In this document: positions 37,462-48,830 of the stretch, one piece after another | How the letters are laid out: the number at the start of each line of letters is the position of its first letter | Position numbering within the stretch: position 1 is the stretch's first letter | Made by a program: the position numbers and the translations under genes | The notes under the pieces: generated by a model | Told to the model about the DNA's origin: nothing | Databases searched by the model: none | What the model saw: the letters and a program-made list of their open reading frames with translations, nothing else | Assembly (NCBI RefSeq): GCF_900324465.2 | Contig: NC_046610.1 | Span: forward strand, 11,224,484-11,288,483 | Source: Anabas testudineus | Taxonomy: Eukaryota > Chordata > Actinopteri > Anabantiformes > Anabantidae | DNA: 64,000 nucleotides | Reading direction: 5' to 3'

Positions 37462-37543
37462 CGCTGTGAGCAGGATTTGAACCTGCGCGGGGAAACCCCA
37501 TTGGATTTCGAGTCCAACGCCTTAACCACTCGGCCATCACAGC
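37462..37543 (-). tRNA. tRNA-Ser (anticodon CGA)
   Basis: An 82-base minus-strand gene begins GCTGTGATGGCCGAGTGG and ends in GCTCACAGCG, so the acceptor stem pairs. The A box (TGGCCGAGTGG) and B box (GGTTCAAATCC) are intact. The anticodon CGA is at 37508-37510 inside GACTCGAAAT. The long variable arm TGGGGTTTCCCCG marks it as a serine tRNA. No intron. It sits alone between the perilipin gene and smu1. Confidence 0.95.
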
Positions 37544-37945
37544 TCCTTTAATGCTGTTCTTTAGTGCATCCGAAGAACAAGTGGCCCCACCCGTGCATCT
37601 TTGTAGGAATAAAGGAGTCTCTTTGATGTCATCAAATTATTCTGAGACGCTGGTGCACTCTGTGTGCACAATGGACAAGGTCCATTGCTGATCTACTGGC
37701 CCTCAGCAGACACAAATCTATGCGTGTTTAGAAGTAGTTTCTTATTAGTTTCGACAGTGGAAGTTTTAAAATGTTTAATTATTGTCATGAACAATCTTTT
37801 CTGCCCCCATTGTATTAAATAAACACACACAATCTGACCATCCGAAGCTCAGGTCATGGTTTTCTTCCAGTCTGTCATCACCTGACTTGTTGAATCATAC
37901 TGTCAGGGTTATTTATTAAAACTCTTTGCTAATTGCATCCTTGTG

Positions 37946-37948
<3 letters not shown>

Positions 37949-37977
<29 letters not shown>
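37949..37977. repeat. (TG)n microsatellite
   Basis: Uninterrupted TG run upstream of smu1. Confidence 0.9.
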
Positions 37978-37981
<4 letters not shown>

Positions 37982-38718
37982 ACCCTGTTTGGCTGCTACA
38001 ATGCTGTGCTGCAGTTATTTTCTTCTGAGGTTGCAGGCCCAAAGCCACAGAATATTAATGAAACCTTGTGCACCGGTTTACCAACAGGTTTATCTGAGGA
38101 TGTGGTATAAAAAACGGCAGACATCGTAGTTACAGCACTGTTTCCAGCAATTTCCATCTAATTATAGGGAAATACATGTTGAAGAAGGTTAAGTTTGGGA
38201 AACAATAGGCTACTTAAAGCAAAGCTGTTCAAAGGCACGGACGCACCCAGCTCTGTATCTGCATATTGATGAGCAGGACCGAGGTGATTTTCCATTAGAG
38301 GACGTTTGGAGCGTTTCGTTTTGGCTCCTGCTCCTAAAGGCGAGCACGCTCTGAGCCACGAGGTTCTGTCCGTGGTGCTGATGCTGCCGTTGTTGTCGTG
38401 TCTAACTGCGGCTGCAGCATCTCGGAGCGCACACCGCGTCTCCTGCGCACAACGTGCCCACAAAATGTCTTTTTTATATATCGGCATGCGTCAGGGAGGA
38501 GGTGTACCTCTAAGACTTGTGTGGCAGCGGCAGTCACAGGGTTTGGGACGGCTTCCCGCCGCAAAAAAAAAAAAAACAAAACGAGAGAGGCACAGGAGAA
38601 GCACGTGTAGTGGGTGGTCCTCAGCATACGGATTTCACGTGGCTCTAGCGAGCGACGAGCCCGAGACGAGCCGCCGCACCGTCAGTCCGCCGCTGCAACA
38701 GCAGGAGACAACATCAGC

Positions 38719-41700
38719 ATGGCTACGGAGCTGGAGCCCTCGGAGTAAGTGTGCTTTCGTGCTGGGGGGTATTCATATTGAATAACAGGATTGCAGTGAT
38801 GGTTTGGTGATGATTAGGGAGATAATAATACCACCTGTGTGCATCCATTTTTTTTTTTACATATTAGAAGCTTTATTAATAATCAGGTGTGCGCATTAAG
38901 TTGGAAGACAACCTGTGTCTGTGCTGTTGTTGACATTTTTTTCTGGGGGTTATAATCTCTAAAAAGTTTATTCTTATTATGTGGAGATGATGAGTGATCA
39001 TCTCTTTAGTGTTGAGAAGCTGTCTGTCATGACGCTGTTATTTATTGTCTGCGCCCAATTTGTTTACACACCATGTGGTGTGTGTGTGTGTGTGGTGTGT
39101 GTGTGTGTGTGATTGGTTGTGGAACATCCCATCCAATCACAGACACGCTTGCATTATGAACATGCAGTTTATTGTGGTTATTGTACTATGCAGCTTAGTT
39201 AGTTTTCCAGGTGATGTTATGTTACAGCAGTTTTGAGCCATGTACCCTGATCTCCTTGTTGGTTGTGCTGAAAGAGAGAGAGAGAGAGAGAGAGAGGCGG
39301 ACCCAGGCTGGTCTGCAGTCACTATACATCTGCTTCGCCCACATGTGCCTGTTGAACTAATAGGCCCTCCACCCGTGGTCAGGGAGTGGGTTGGGTCTTT
39401 TTTATTGGTTAGTTTTTTTTTTTTTCTTTCTTTGAGGAAACGTGGAGATGCAGTATTTTTGTTAAACTGAAACGGATCATGTGGTTTCTTATGATGGGAC
39501 ATAACTGTTTTGGCATATGTGGCTTGTGTGAATGTGGAAACCAGTCAATGCCAATAATCCAAGTCTGTACAGAAAACTGAGCAGGAAAGACCACAACTCT
39601 TAGTCCTGCAGAGTGACGGTGACATTCACATAAAGAGACAACAGAGAGTTGTGAAAATGCCCAGCAGATGGCTCTGAAGTGGGACAGAAGTCCACGGGAA
39701 GCAGGATCTCTATAGTCGTCTTGTTTTGAACTGGATATTATGTATTAACATAATTAATTCTTCTAGAATAAGCTCTGATAATTAACCTCTGCTCAAGTGT
39801 ATAAAACCAGTGTTTAAACAGATCCATCCCACTCATAACACAGCACAGTCTTATAGCTCAATTTGTGATTTCTTCTTGTCATTACAGTGTGATCCGCCTG
39901 ATCATGCAGTATCTCAAGGAGAACAACCTCTATCGAACACTGACCACCTTACAGGAGGAAACCACTGTTTCACTCAACACAGTGGAAAGTATTGACAGCT
40001 TCATTGCAGACATCAACTGTGGCCACTGGGACTCCGTCCTGATGGCTATCGAGTCCCTTAAGTTGCCCGACAACACACTCATTGACCTTTATGAGCAGGT
40101 GAGACTCACATTGATCTGTTAATGCTTTTCTTGGCTTGATTTTAAAATTAGCAGCGTTTGATGTGCGCTCATTACTCCAACAGGTTGTGATGGAGCTCAT
40201 TGAAATGAGGGAGCTGGGTGCAGCTCGCTCACTCCTCAGACAAACTGACCCAATGATCATGCTGAAGCAGACTCAGCCAGAGAGGTACAACCACTTGGAG
40301 AACCTGATTGCAAGCTCCTACTTTGACCCTCGTGAGGTGAGACAATAATGGTTTTTCATTTAAGATTAAAGATTCCAAAAACTTTATTAATCCCAGAGGG
40401 AAACTCTTTTGCCATGTTGCTCTCAACTCAGACAGAAAGAAAAGGAACCATAACCAGGAAGGATCCACACCAAAACAAATGCAGCAGAATAACATCAATA
40501 CAGAGAACTCAGTGTATATACAGAATATGTAAGATGGATGAAAATAGGTCAATAATAATAGTCCAGGGTGGAATGACACCAAATATATGACAAATAATGA
40601 TACTGAAGATTGCCAGTTCCCCATCTCCTTACGTGGGTGGGGGGTGGGGGGTTGCACAGTTTGATGGCCACAGGAAGAAAGGATCTCCAGCCAGCACACT
40701 GTGCAGTGGGTGGATTGGAGGAGATTGGACAGCATCCTCCTCTTAGCTACAACATGTAGCAACATGTGGGTGCAGCTTCCCCCCCAGAACAGAGCCAGCC
40801 CTCCTGCTCAGTTTGTTTAGCCTGTTAAACAACTGAACTGACAAGTGCTTTATACAGCAACACAATTATCATCCCACTGCAGGCGTACCCAAAAGGCAGC
40901 AGCAAGGAGAAGCGACGCAGAGCAATAGCGGAGGCGCTGGCGAGGGAAGTGAGTGTGGTGCCTCCCTCTCGCCTCATGGGTCTCCTGGAACAAGTCAGTG
41001 TGAGTATGCTGGTCTGTGATAATACTATAATCAGTATATAGGATTAATTTAAATATGCTCATAATAAATTGGTATATTTGTAGTAATCTGGATTTTATTG
41101 AGTTACGGACATTGATACAGTAAAATAGCTACAGCTACTCACTGTTATCTTTTAACTGTTCTTCCTCACCTGTGTCCACAGACTATGAGGCTACAGCACT
41201 GTCCCGGTCAGCTCTCACCTGACATGGCCATCGAAACATCTGGCAACAAGGAAAAACATGTGGAGAAAGACAACTTTCCAACACAGCTGTATCGCCACAT
41301 CAAGGTTCTGATTAACAATGAGTTTTATTCTGTATGCTACCAAACTTCAATACAACAATGTTAAGCATTGTCTTTCTACATTTTAAATTTGGTTTTGCTG
41401 CAGCTGTGAGAGCTGAAGCTATAAAAACATTGTATTACCATATAGTATTTTCAATAAACAAGTTATCTGTAGGTTTTTATGTCCTTGTTTCCTAAAATAT
41501 ACTAGGGCAAACACACATGCTGTATATTCACATACACACACACAAATAATTGCTTTATACTCACCTGAGGGCACTTGTCTTGGGCTCTGGCTGTGTTTTC
41601 ATCACTTGCATACACATGGAGCTGCATGAGCTTCTTGTCCTTGCTTTCTCTCTGCCCAAGGTTAAAAGTGTGGTCATCCCACACAACAGCAAAGTGTTGA

Positions 41701-44700
41701 AGAAACTTTCTAGCTGATTATAATTACACACTTTCCTAATTTCAAACCAAACAGAAAAGCATGTTTTCTGCGCGGTAGATGAGCATTAATCATTTCTTTC
41801 TGGATTTGATTTTAATCTTCAGTTTGGACGACGGTCGCATGTAGAATGTGCCCGTTTCTCTCCGGATGGAAAGTATTTAATCACTGGCTCGGTGGACGGG
41901 TTCATCGAGGTCTGGAACTTCATCACTGGAAAAATTAGTAAGGTAAGTGTGGTTCATAGGATGACAAGTTTTGTAGTTACTGTATTTTAGACGGGTTTGG
42001 AAACTCATACCTGTTTATGCAGTAATACTCTGTACTTCCTTTTCAATATTATTATATTTTTTCATAATGTTTAATTCTGTCTTCACAAAGAGACTTTAAT
42101 CCTAACAAGACTTATACCTGAAAAAAGTCTACAGTTTGCAAGGTTTTTAAAAAAAAAAAAATAATAATCTGATTTCTCTGATTTCTTACTTTGTTTTTCT
42201 GTTCTGTGTGTGCATGTCTATGTATGTGTTTGCACAAATTAAATAGGATTTGAAATACCAGGCCCAGGACAGCTACATGATGATGGATGATGCTGTGCTA
42301 TGTATGTGCTTCAGTAAGGATACTGATCTGCTGGCAACTGGAGCTCAGAATGGCAAAATAAAGGTTGGAACATACTGTATTGTGTTATCATTATGTTAGT
42401 TTGTATATTTCTTAACATGAGAAACCAATTAGTGTTTCGTTGTTTAAAGCTAAGTCTTGTTATAACTGTATGGAAATGGAAAAAGATGCTAACACAATAT
42501 CAAAATATTTAAACATTATATACTACTATGAGCTGAGATAATGTTATTAAGTGGAAGTGTGATTATAGCTTCTCTCTGAAAAATGTGTGCAAGGTGTGGA
42601 AGATCCAGAGTGGCCTGTGCCTGCGCAGGTTTGAGCATGCTCACAACAAAGGCGTGACTTGTCTCAGTTTCTCCAAGGACAGCAACCAGATCCTGAGTGC
42701 CTCCTTTTGACCAGATCATCAGGTGAGATTTAACATTATGTCTTTTGTGAACAGAAAGCTGGTGTTACACAGGTTTATCTTTGTTTTCAGTTAATAGGAG
42801 TGCAACGCTGTAATTTTATTAAAAATATTTAGAATTTTTCTTGAAGAAAAAGAAATTTGCATGGCTGATTGGTAAATAATGTAGTAACATAACTTGTGTA
42901 AGCTACATTTGACCTTTAGACTAACTAAAGTACAAACGATAGCTTTATATGCTGTATGTCAGTGTAAGAGAGCCATAATTGCTGATCTTACATTAAATCA
43001 CACACATATTTAGTTGGACAGTATAGTGGCAGATGATTGAGCCATAAGAAAGAATAACTCAATATACAGTTAATTGTTTCCCATTAAAAAGATCTATTTA
43101 GAAAGTGTTTAATTAAGTAGCTATCACTTTAAAAGAATAAACAAACAGAAGAACTCATGGTGGGTGTCTTTCTCAATTTCTGCCGCCTTGTTGTGGCAGA
43201 GCTTTGTTTTTTTACTGTGGGAGGAAGCAAACACTCTCACTGACCTCAGACATGATTCACAAAAGTTTCACAGGCTGCCACAGTTCAGCTGGAAGCCAGT
43301 GAGATCTTTTTTCCATCCCACAGTAGATTAGCAAAATGTTGCCAGACCAAGGATAAAGAAATGATAAGAAAACTGATATTTAAAAGTAATTATCTTTTAA
43401 TTTCCTTAAAGTTCAAAAGCTTCATTGTTATATTTGCAACGTTGGCAGCTTATCACTGCTCCATAACCCTTTAAATGGCTCTAAATGTCTGGCAGAGCAC
43501 ATTTTGAAATGTCATATCCTGTCTGAAAATGTACTTCAGTCGACCCAACTATTTATCTTTAACTCTTAATCAGTAATTAAGACTCCAAAATCCCCATTTT
43601 TCAAACAGTTTGCCGTCAAAAAAATAGAGATCTTGGCATGTAGCCTGTTAATGGCTACACTTTCAAAAAAAACAAACAAATGTAATGCAAACTACAGTAG
43701 TTCGCTGTGCTGAATCATTTGTTTAATAAAGCCTAAAAACTTTATTGGCTGTATTATGAAACTGATTTCAAACACTATTGATTAAGAGTTAGACTTAATA
43801 TTTTTTTCTATTTACTGCTTTGTTGTCCAAAAAGTGAAGTGGAATTAATTCACTATAAAACATTTGTAAATTGTTTTCCATTGACATATCACACATGTTG
43901 CTTTAATGCATAGTGCACCTGAATGTAAATGCCCAGTACTTACTTATGGCAAGGATGTTTGTCTTTTAGACTCAAACGCACACTGAATCCCCTTTTGAGG
44001 AGCTGAATATCTATTTCTGACTGGGGGGTGTGGGCTGAGCCTCTCGGTTCTGATGGAAGCACATGTGCAGTGTGGGTGTAGCAGTAGAGATACCATGTGC
44101 TCAGGCAACGTGTTTCTGCGCTTACAGTCCCACAAGACGGGAGTCTGAATTGTTTGCATATGCTATGTCATTCTCTCAGAGACGTGAATCGGAGAGCATT
44201 AGGCCTTTTGTCATGGTTTAGCTAATCTGCGCCCAGTCGCTCCACAGGAGCTAAAAATAACAACGGCAGCTCAGCAACACGTGCTGTCTGCCCCTAAAAA
44301 ACATGCCCTGTTGAGCTGAATTAACGTAGATTTTCTTAATCCATCAACATTTATTATTCTAACAGCTTTTGTGTCTGCAATTATCCAACAATATCATTTT
44401 CAGAATCCATGAACTGAGGTCAGGCAAGACACTAAAGGAGTTAAACGGCCACTCGTCTTTTGTAAATGATGCATCTTTCACCCATGATGGACTTCACATC
44501 ATCAGTGCCTCATCTGATGGCACTGTTAAGGTACAGTATAGACCCAAATTAAATCACTGTAATACTTCTGTCTTCATTGATTTTACCATACGGCTGGGAA
44601 AGTGATGTAGTTGGGAAGGAATATGAACTCTATCTGTCAGTGAGATCGTTCCCTTTTGTGTTGTTATAGATTTGGAGCATGAAGACGTGCGAATGCATCC

Positions 44701-45582
44701 ACACTTTAAAATCTCTGTCCCGGACATCGGAGGTCCCCGTCAATAATGTGATCCCTCTACCCCAAAACCCAGAGCACTTTGTGGTTTGTAACCACTCCAA
44801 CACAGTGGTCATCATGAACATGCACGGCCAGGTGAGAGCTCTCTATAATGTCTCCATAATGAATAATCGAATCTAATGCACAAGAGGCACAAGACCAAAA
44901 AAGGTTATATAAGAAGTCTCTTCTTCTAAAACTTTGGAAAAGAAAGTGAATATGTAAAAATGTTCAACTACTCTTAAGTTATACAGCGTGCATTATTTAT
45001 CTCTGTTTTTTTTCTTGCATGTGAGAGTGTGATTGAATATTGTAGGTATTCTAACGCCCACACGGTGTCTGAAAGTCTTCTTGAAGCTCAGTGTTTGTCT
45101 GTATTATTAGACGGTGAAGACTCTGAGCTCAGAAAGAAAGGAAGCAGCAGACTTTGTGTGTTGCACACTGTCACCGCGCGGGGAGTGGATCTACTGTGTG
45201 GGAGAGGACATGGTGCTGTATTGCTTCAACTATACGACGGGAAAACTGGAAAAAACTCTGACCGTAAGCTCTGCTGCTAATATTTACTCATTATCTGTGA
45301 GAGGGGGGCGCAGTTCATCTACACTCACATCCAGTTTGATTTATTAGGAAACTGTGCTGCCAGCGTTTTTCCATCTTGTGTGAATTGGCACTTTGACTGG
45401 CACTGCTGCTGTGTAACGCCACAGCAGGCAGGCTGATGGGAAACAGAGAATGTGTGGTGATCTGTGTTTGTCTGCGCCCACAGGTTCACGAGAAAGATGT
45501 AATTGGCATCACTCACCACCCACACGAGAATCTGATCGCCACATTCAGCGAGGACGGCCTCCTGAGGCTATGGAAACCTTAA
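38719..45582 (+). CDS. smu1: WD40 repeat-containing protein SMU1 (splicing factor), with a mid-gene frame break
   Basis: Spliceosome B-complex factor that pairs with RED/IK. Twelve coding exons: 38719-38744, 39888-40098, 40184-40336, 40883-40999, 41182-41304, 41823-41942, 42247-42363, 42594-42722, 44404-44530, 44670-44831, 45111-45263, 45484-45582. The LisH ([18 protein letters not shown]) and CTLH regions are near residues 6-92. WD repeats run from about residue 205 to the final LWKP, as in human SMU1 (513 residues; about 511 here). In exon 8, after ILSASF, there is one T too many in the run at 42705-42708. This creates TGA at 42708-42710 and leaves the downstream exons out of frame. Without that base, the exon length and the phase into exon 9 fit exactly. 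Exons 9-12 are highly conserved. The linker around residues 165-200 differs markedly from human SMU1, suggesting the smu1b duplicate. The exon 5 donor is a weak GTTCTG. A poly(A) signal lies at 45668-45673. Confidence 0.9.
39077..39111. repeat. (TG)n microsatellite in smu1 intron 1
   Basis: TG run with one interrupting G near 39085-39095. Confidence 0.85.
39273..39297. repeat. (GA)n microsatellite in smu1 intron 1
   Basis: Pure GA/AG run of about 25 bases. Confidence 0.9.
40365..40850. repeat. Degenerate interspersed repeat in smu1 intron 3
   Basis: It begins AAACTTTATTAATCCCAGAG followed by GGGAAACTC. Later come TTTGATGGCCACAGGAAGAA, GGATCTCC, CAGCATCCTCCTC, CAGAACAGAGCCAGCC and GTTTAGCCTGTTAAAC. 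This order matches a widespread fish repeat ('actttattgatccc-gggaaa', 'tgatggc.acaggaaggatctcc', 'gcctgttcagcctgtt') that I recognise but cannot place firmly in a class (LINE-tail-like). It is strongly eroded. Confidence 0.5.
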
Positions 45583-47993
45583 GTCGTCGCCTCCATCATG
45601 ATATGGAGGACCTAGAGAGTCATGCATAAGGTTTTGAAGCAGTTTGTTTATTTCTGCTTAATTGCACAATAAAAATCAACTAATAAAACACTTTACAAAT
45701 GCATATTGAGAAAACAATCTAACCACCAGGAACCCGATCTTCTTGAGCAGATGGATTTCTCTAGTTTTCGTGGAACCTTAGATGGTAAAATTCACCATTT
45801 TTTGAGCACTTTAGAAATTTATTTTGTCAATTTTAACAACAAACTGACAACTGCACAAACTCTAATCTGTACGTGGATGTGATTTGTTTTATTTATTGAT
45901 TCATTTATATCTAAAGACTTTTATGGCACTGTCTAGGTCCTCCGTACTGTACACACTCTTCCTCGTGGATACTACTTCACCTGTGCAGTTTGAATCCCCA
46001 TTTTCATCTCTTCTGTCTTTATTAGACATGAAAATGCATGATGGTGAACTGTCGTGAACATATTTATAATAAAGAAAACAAAATGCTTCTTGTTTGGGCA
46101 TAAACAAACAATATCAGGTATATGATTTGTCAGCTTTGGTTTATAAATATATACTTTTTTAACTTAATGATTCAGATTCAGATGTAATAAATTGTTCTGT
46201 CTTCTCTCTGTGTCCTCCCTGCATGCTACCTCAGCTGCACTGTCTAAATGTGACTGAACAATAATTTTAATACTTCACAAATTTGCATGATGACTGATGA
46301 TAAACCACAATGGAGCTTCAGTGACACATTCTGTACCTGTGTGTATTCAGTAAATACGATTTATATGGTCATGTTACTGTCATTTTGTTGCGTTGACTGT
46401 AATTGCTGTTCCTGTGCATCATTAGGACATGAATCTATCTACTGCCTCTGCCAGTATTTGTCACTACATCAGCTGTCATCATTGTTTTACTCCTTGCATC
46501 TCTTTTGTATATTACTAATATTGTATATAACACTGCCAGCCAGCCATGTCAAAATGATGATCAATAAAATGTAAAAAAGATATTTATCATAGTTTTCATA
46601 ATTCAACACAGTCCGATTTAGTAAAATCTGAAATCAATGTCAAAACAAACTAGACCATACATTGTAAATGAATGCTCTAATATTTTAAAATCGGGAAAAG
46701 CTAATAAAAAGAAAAAAACTATTTCCAAATGTAAATGAAGGTGGATACCAGACCATGGTATCTCTGCTAAAACTGAATTTAAAAATGTTGATTCATCAAC
46801 AATTAATTTAGAGTTTAGTTTTTATAATTTATAAGACAACACATTCAGAGTGTAACAATAGTATCATGATTTTCTAAAATGTAATATCCTGGTGTAAAAT
46901 TAACTGTTGTACAGATTCTTTACAAAAGTTATTTCATAAAATACCATCAGGACTTTTTTTTTTATCAACTATTCAGGACATATTTCATAAAAACGCTTCA
47001 CCAGGGATGTCAGATTCCACCCACCACCACAACCACAGGCCCTCCTGCCTTCTGGCAAGCGGTACTGTCGCATACAAACCAAAACCCCCAGATGATGACA
47101 ATAATGCAAGCACATGTTGTTTTGTGTTGGTAGTTGTTGACGATCTCCAGGCTACAAAAATAAATCTCTCACACACACAGCAACACCACAAATTAGAAAG
47201 ACCATCAAACTGCATTTAATTAGAAAACATAAGCACAAACAAGTAGATCATTGGTCCTAACACTCATGCAGTCAAATTAAGACTTTGACAACACTTATTT
47301 CCGATGAACCCCCTGCACTCGTGAATTTGCATCTGCTTTCCAGAACTGTCAAAAATATATTAAGGAACTGCTGAGAGTTGTGTTTCAAAATATTCAAGGC
47401 AAATATCAAGTAGCATTTTCAAGTAGCTTCAAGTTAAGCTATGATTTCAATTTAGCAAACACTTCAGTGAGGTATGTGGTGTCCCTCCATAACCTCCCGC
47501 CCGCTCATTTGGCATTTACTATTAGGATTAGACATATAAAACAAGATGCGCTTAATAGCTTGTGGGACAACACCAGCAAAAAACATCTATAGGTTTGATT
47601 AAAAATAGTTATTCCAATTCTGGATTTAGGTTTTAACATCACATTTCACATTAATTAACCTTTAGATAATAACCTAGACATCTGCCTCTCTCTTTTGTTC
47701 AACTTGGCACATTGACACATTTTTTAAACAGAGGGGAAACATTTACCATTAAAACATAACACAGGCGTCTATTCATTTGATTAACTTTCTACTAAGTAAA
47801 ACCCAAAATCCAACAAAATGTGAAACAGGCTTTAGTTAAAATACCCATTCTGAGCTTGAGGAAAATGACCTAGATAACCTGCTTTTTGATTCATTTCAAT
47901 ATAAAGTGACATCTTACTTATGTTTGGCCGTTTGTTTCTTTATACCTTCCCTGCAATGCATACATATTTGTCTCATACATGTACTATATACAA

Positions 47994-48037
<44 letters not shown>

Positions 48038-48830
48038 GATGTACCACTTTCCACTCAAGGTTTGCAGACCAACTGTGCGGGATAACAACAGACAACTGAC
48101 TGCAGCTCAAAGGCAAAAATATTAAACTAAACTTAAATATTAGTTTGAATAATCTACAATCTAGTGGCTTGAACCTAAATACTCTCTCTGGTTGAACCGT
48201 TATCACCTTTACGTCTTCCTGTCACATTGTCAAGATTGTTTCGAAAATAGCCCTTTAAAAGGTGAAACATAATAAACTCAAGTTTCAACATGCATCCCCC
48301 CCCTCCACTGCCGTCTGAACACCGGGTCTTCACGCACAAAAGACTCAACAAGTCATCGACCAAGCAGTTCACAACAACATCCGATTTAGTGACACTATAG
48401 AAAAAGGTTAAGTTCATATTAATGTTGGCAACAGTTTTAGTGTAACTGCATCAAAAGCAGGCAGTCATTGTTTAGACAATGAAGTTTTTCTTCTTCTTCT
48501 GACGCTGCTGTAATACCAGCCCTCATCTACATCACAGTGTGATTGGAAAAAGAAAAAAAAAAAATCTATATATAACATCCGAGAGATGATGAGAAATCCC
48601 ATTCACCTCGATACAAGTTTAATCCTGGAATTTGAAGATGCTTTGCTCCATCCAGGAAGTTAGCAGGGCGCTGGGACACAGTTTTATGATTCAGCTTGAA
48701 AGGAAACTTTGAGTACAGTTATGATTTTATGAAACGCAATAAAATAGAAAGTGCACAAATTTTCAAAAAAGGTGCTTTGCTTTAGAGATGATGGTTTGGG
48801 CTTCTGGTATAAGAACAGGCCAGTTGTTAT
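45583..48830. other. Region between smu1 and dnaja1 (two convergent 3' UTRs)
   Basis: smu1 transcription probably ends soon after AATAAA at 45668-45673. On the minus strand, dnaja1's 3' UTR may extend to an ATTAAA signal near 47214-47219, about 1.6 kb. A CA microsatellite lies at 48002-48036. No coding exon was recognised. Confidence 0.45.
48002..48036. repeat. (CA)n microsatellite
   Basis: Uninterrupted CA run in the probable dnaja1 3' UTR. Confidence 0.9.

Noticed and set aside
38306-38785. 159-codon open frame over the smu1 5' UTR
   Set aside because: It crosses the smu1 start and donor in another frame, has no known motif, and reflects high GC content.
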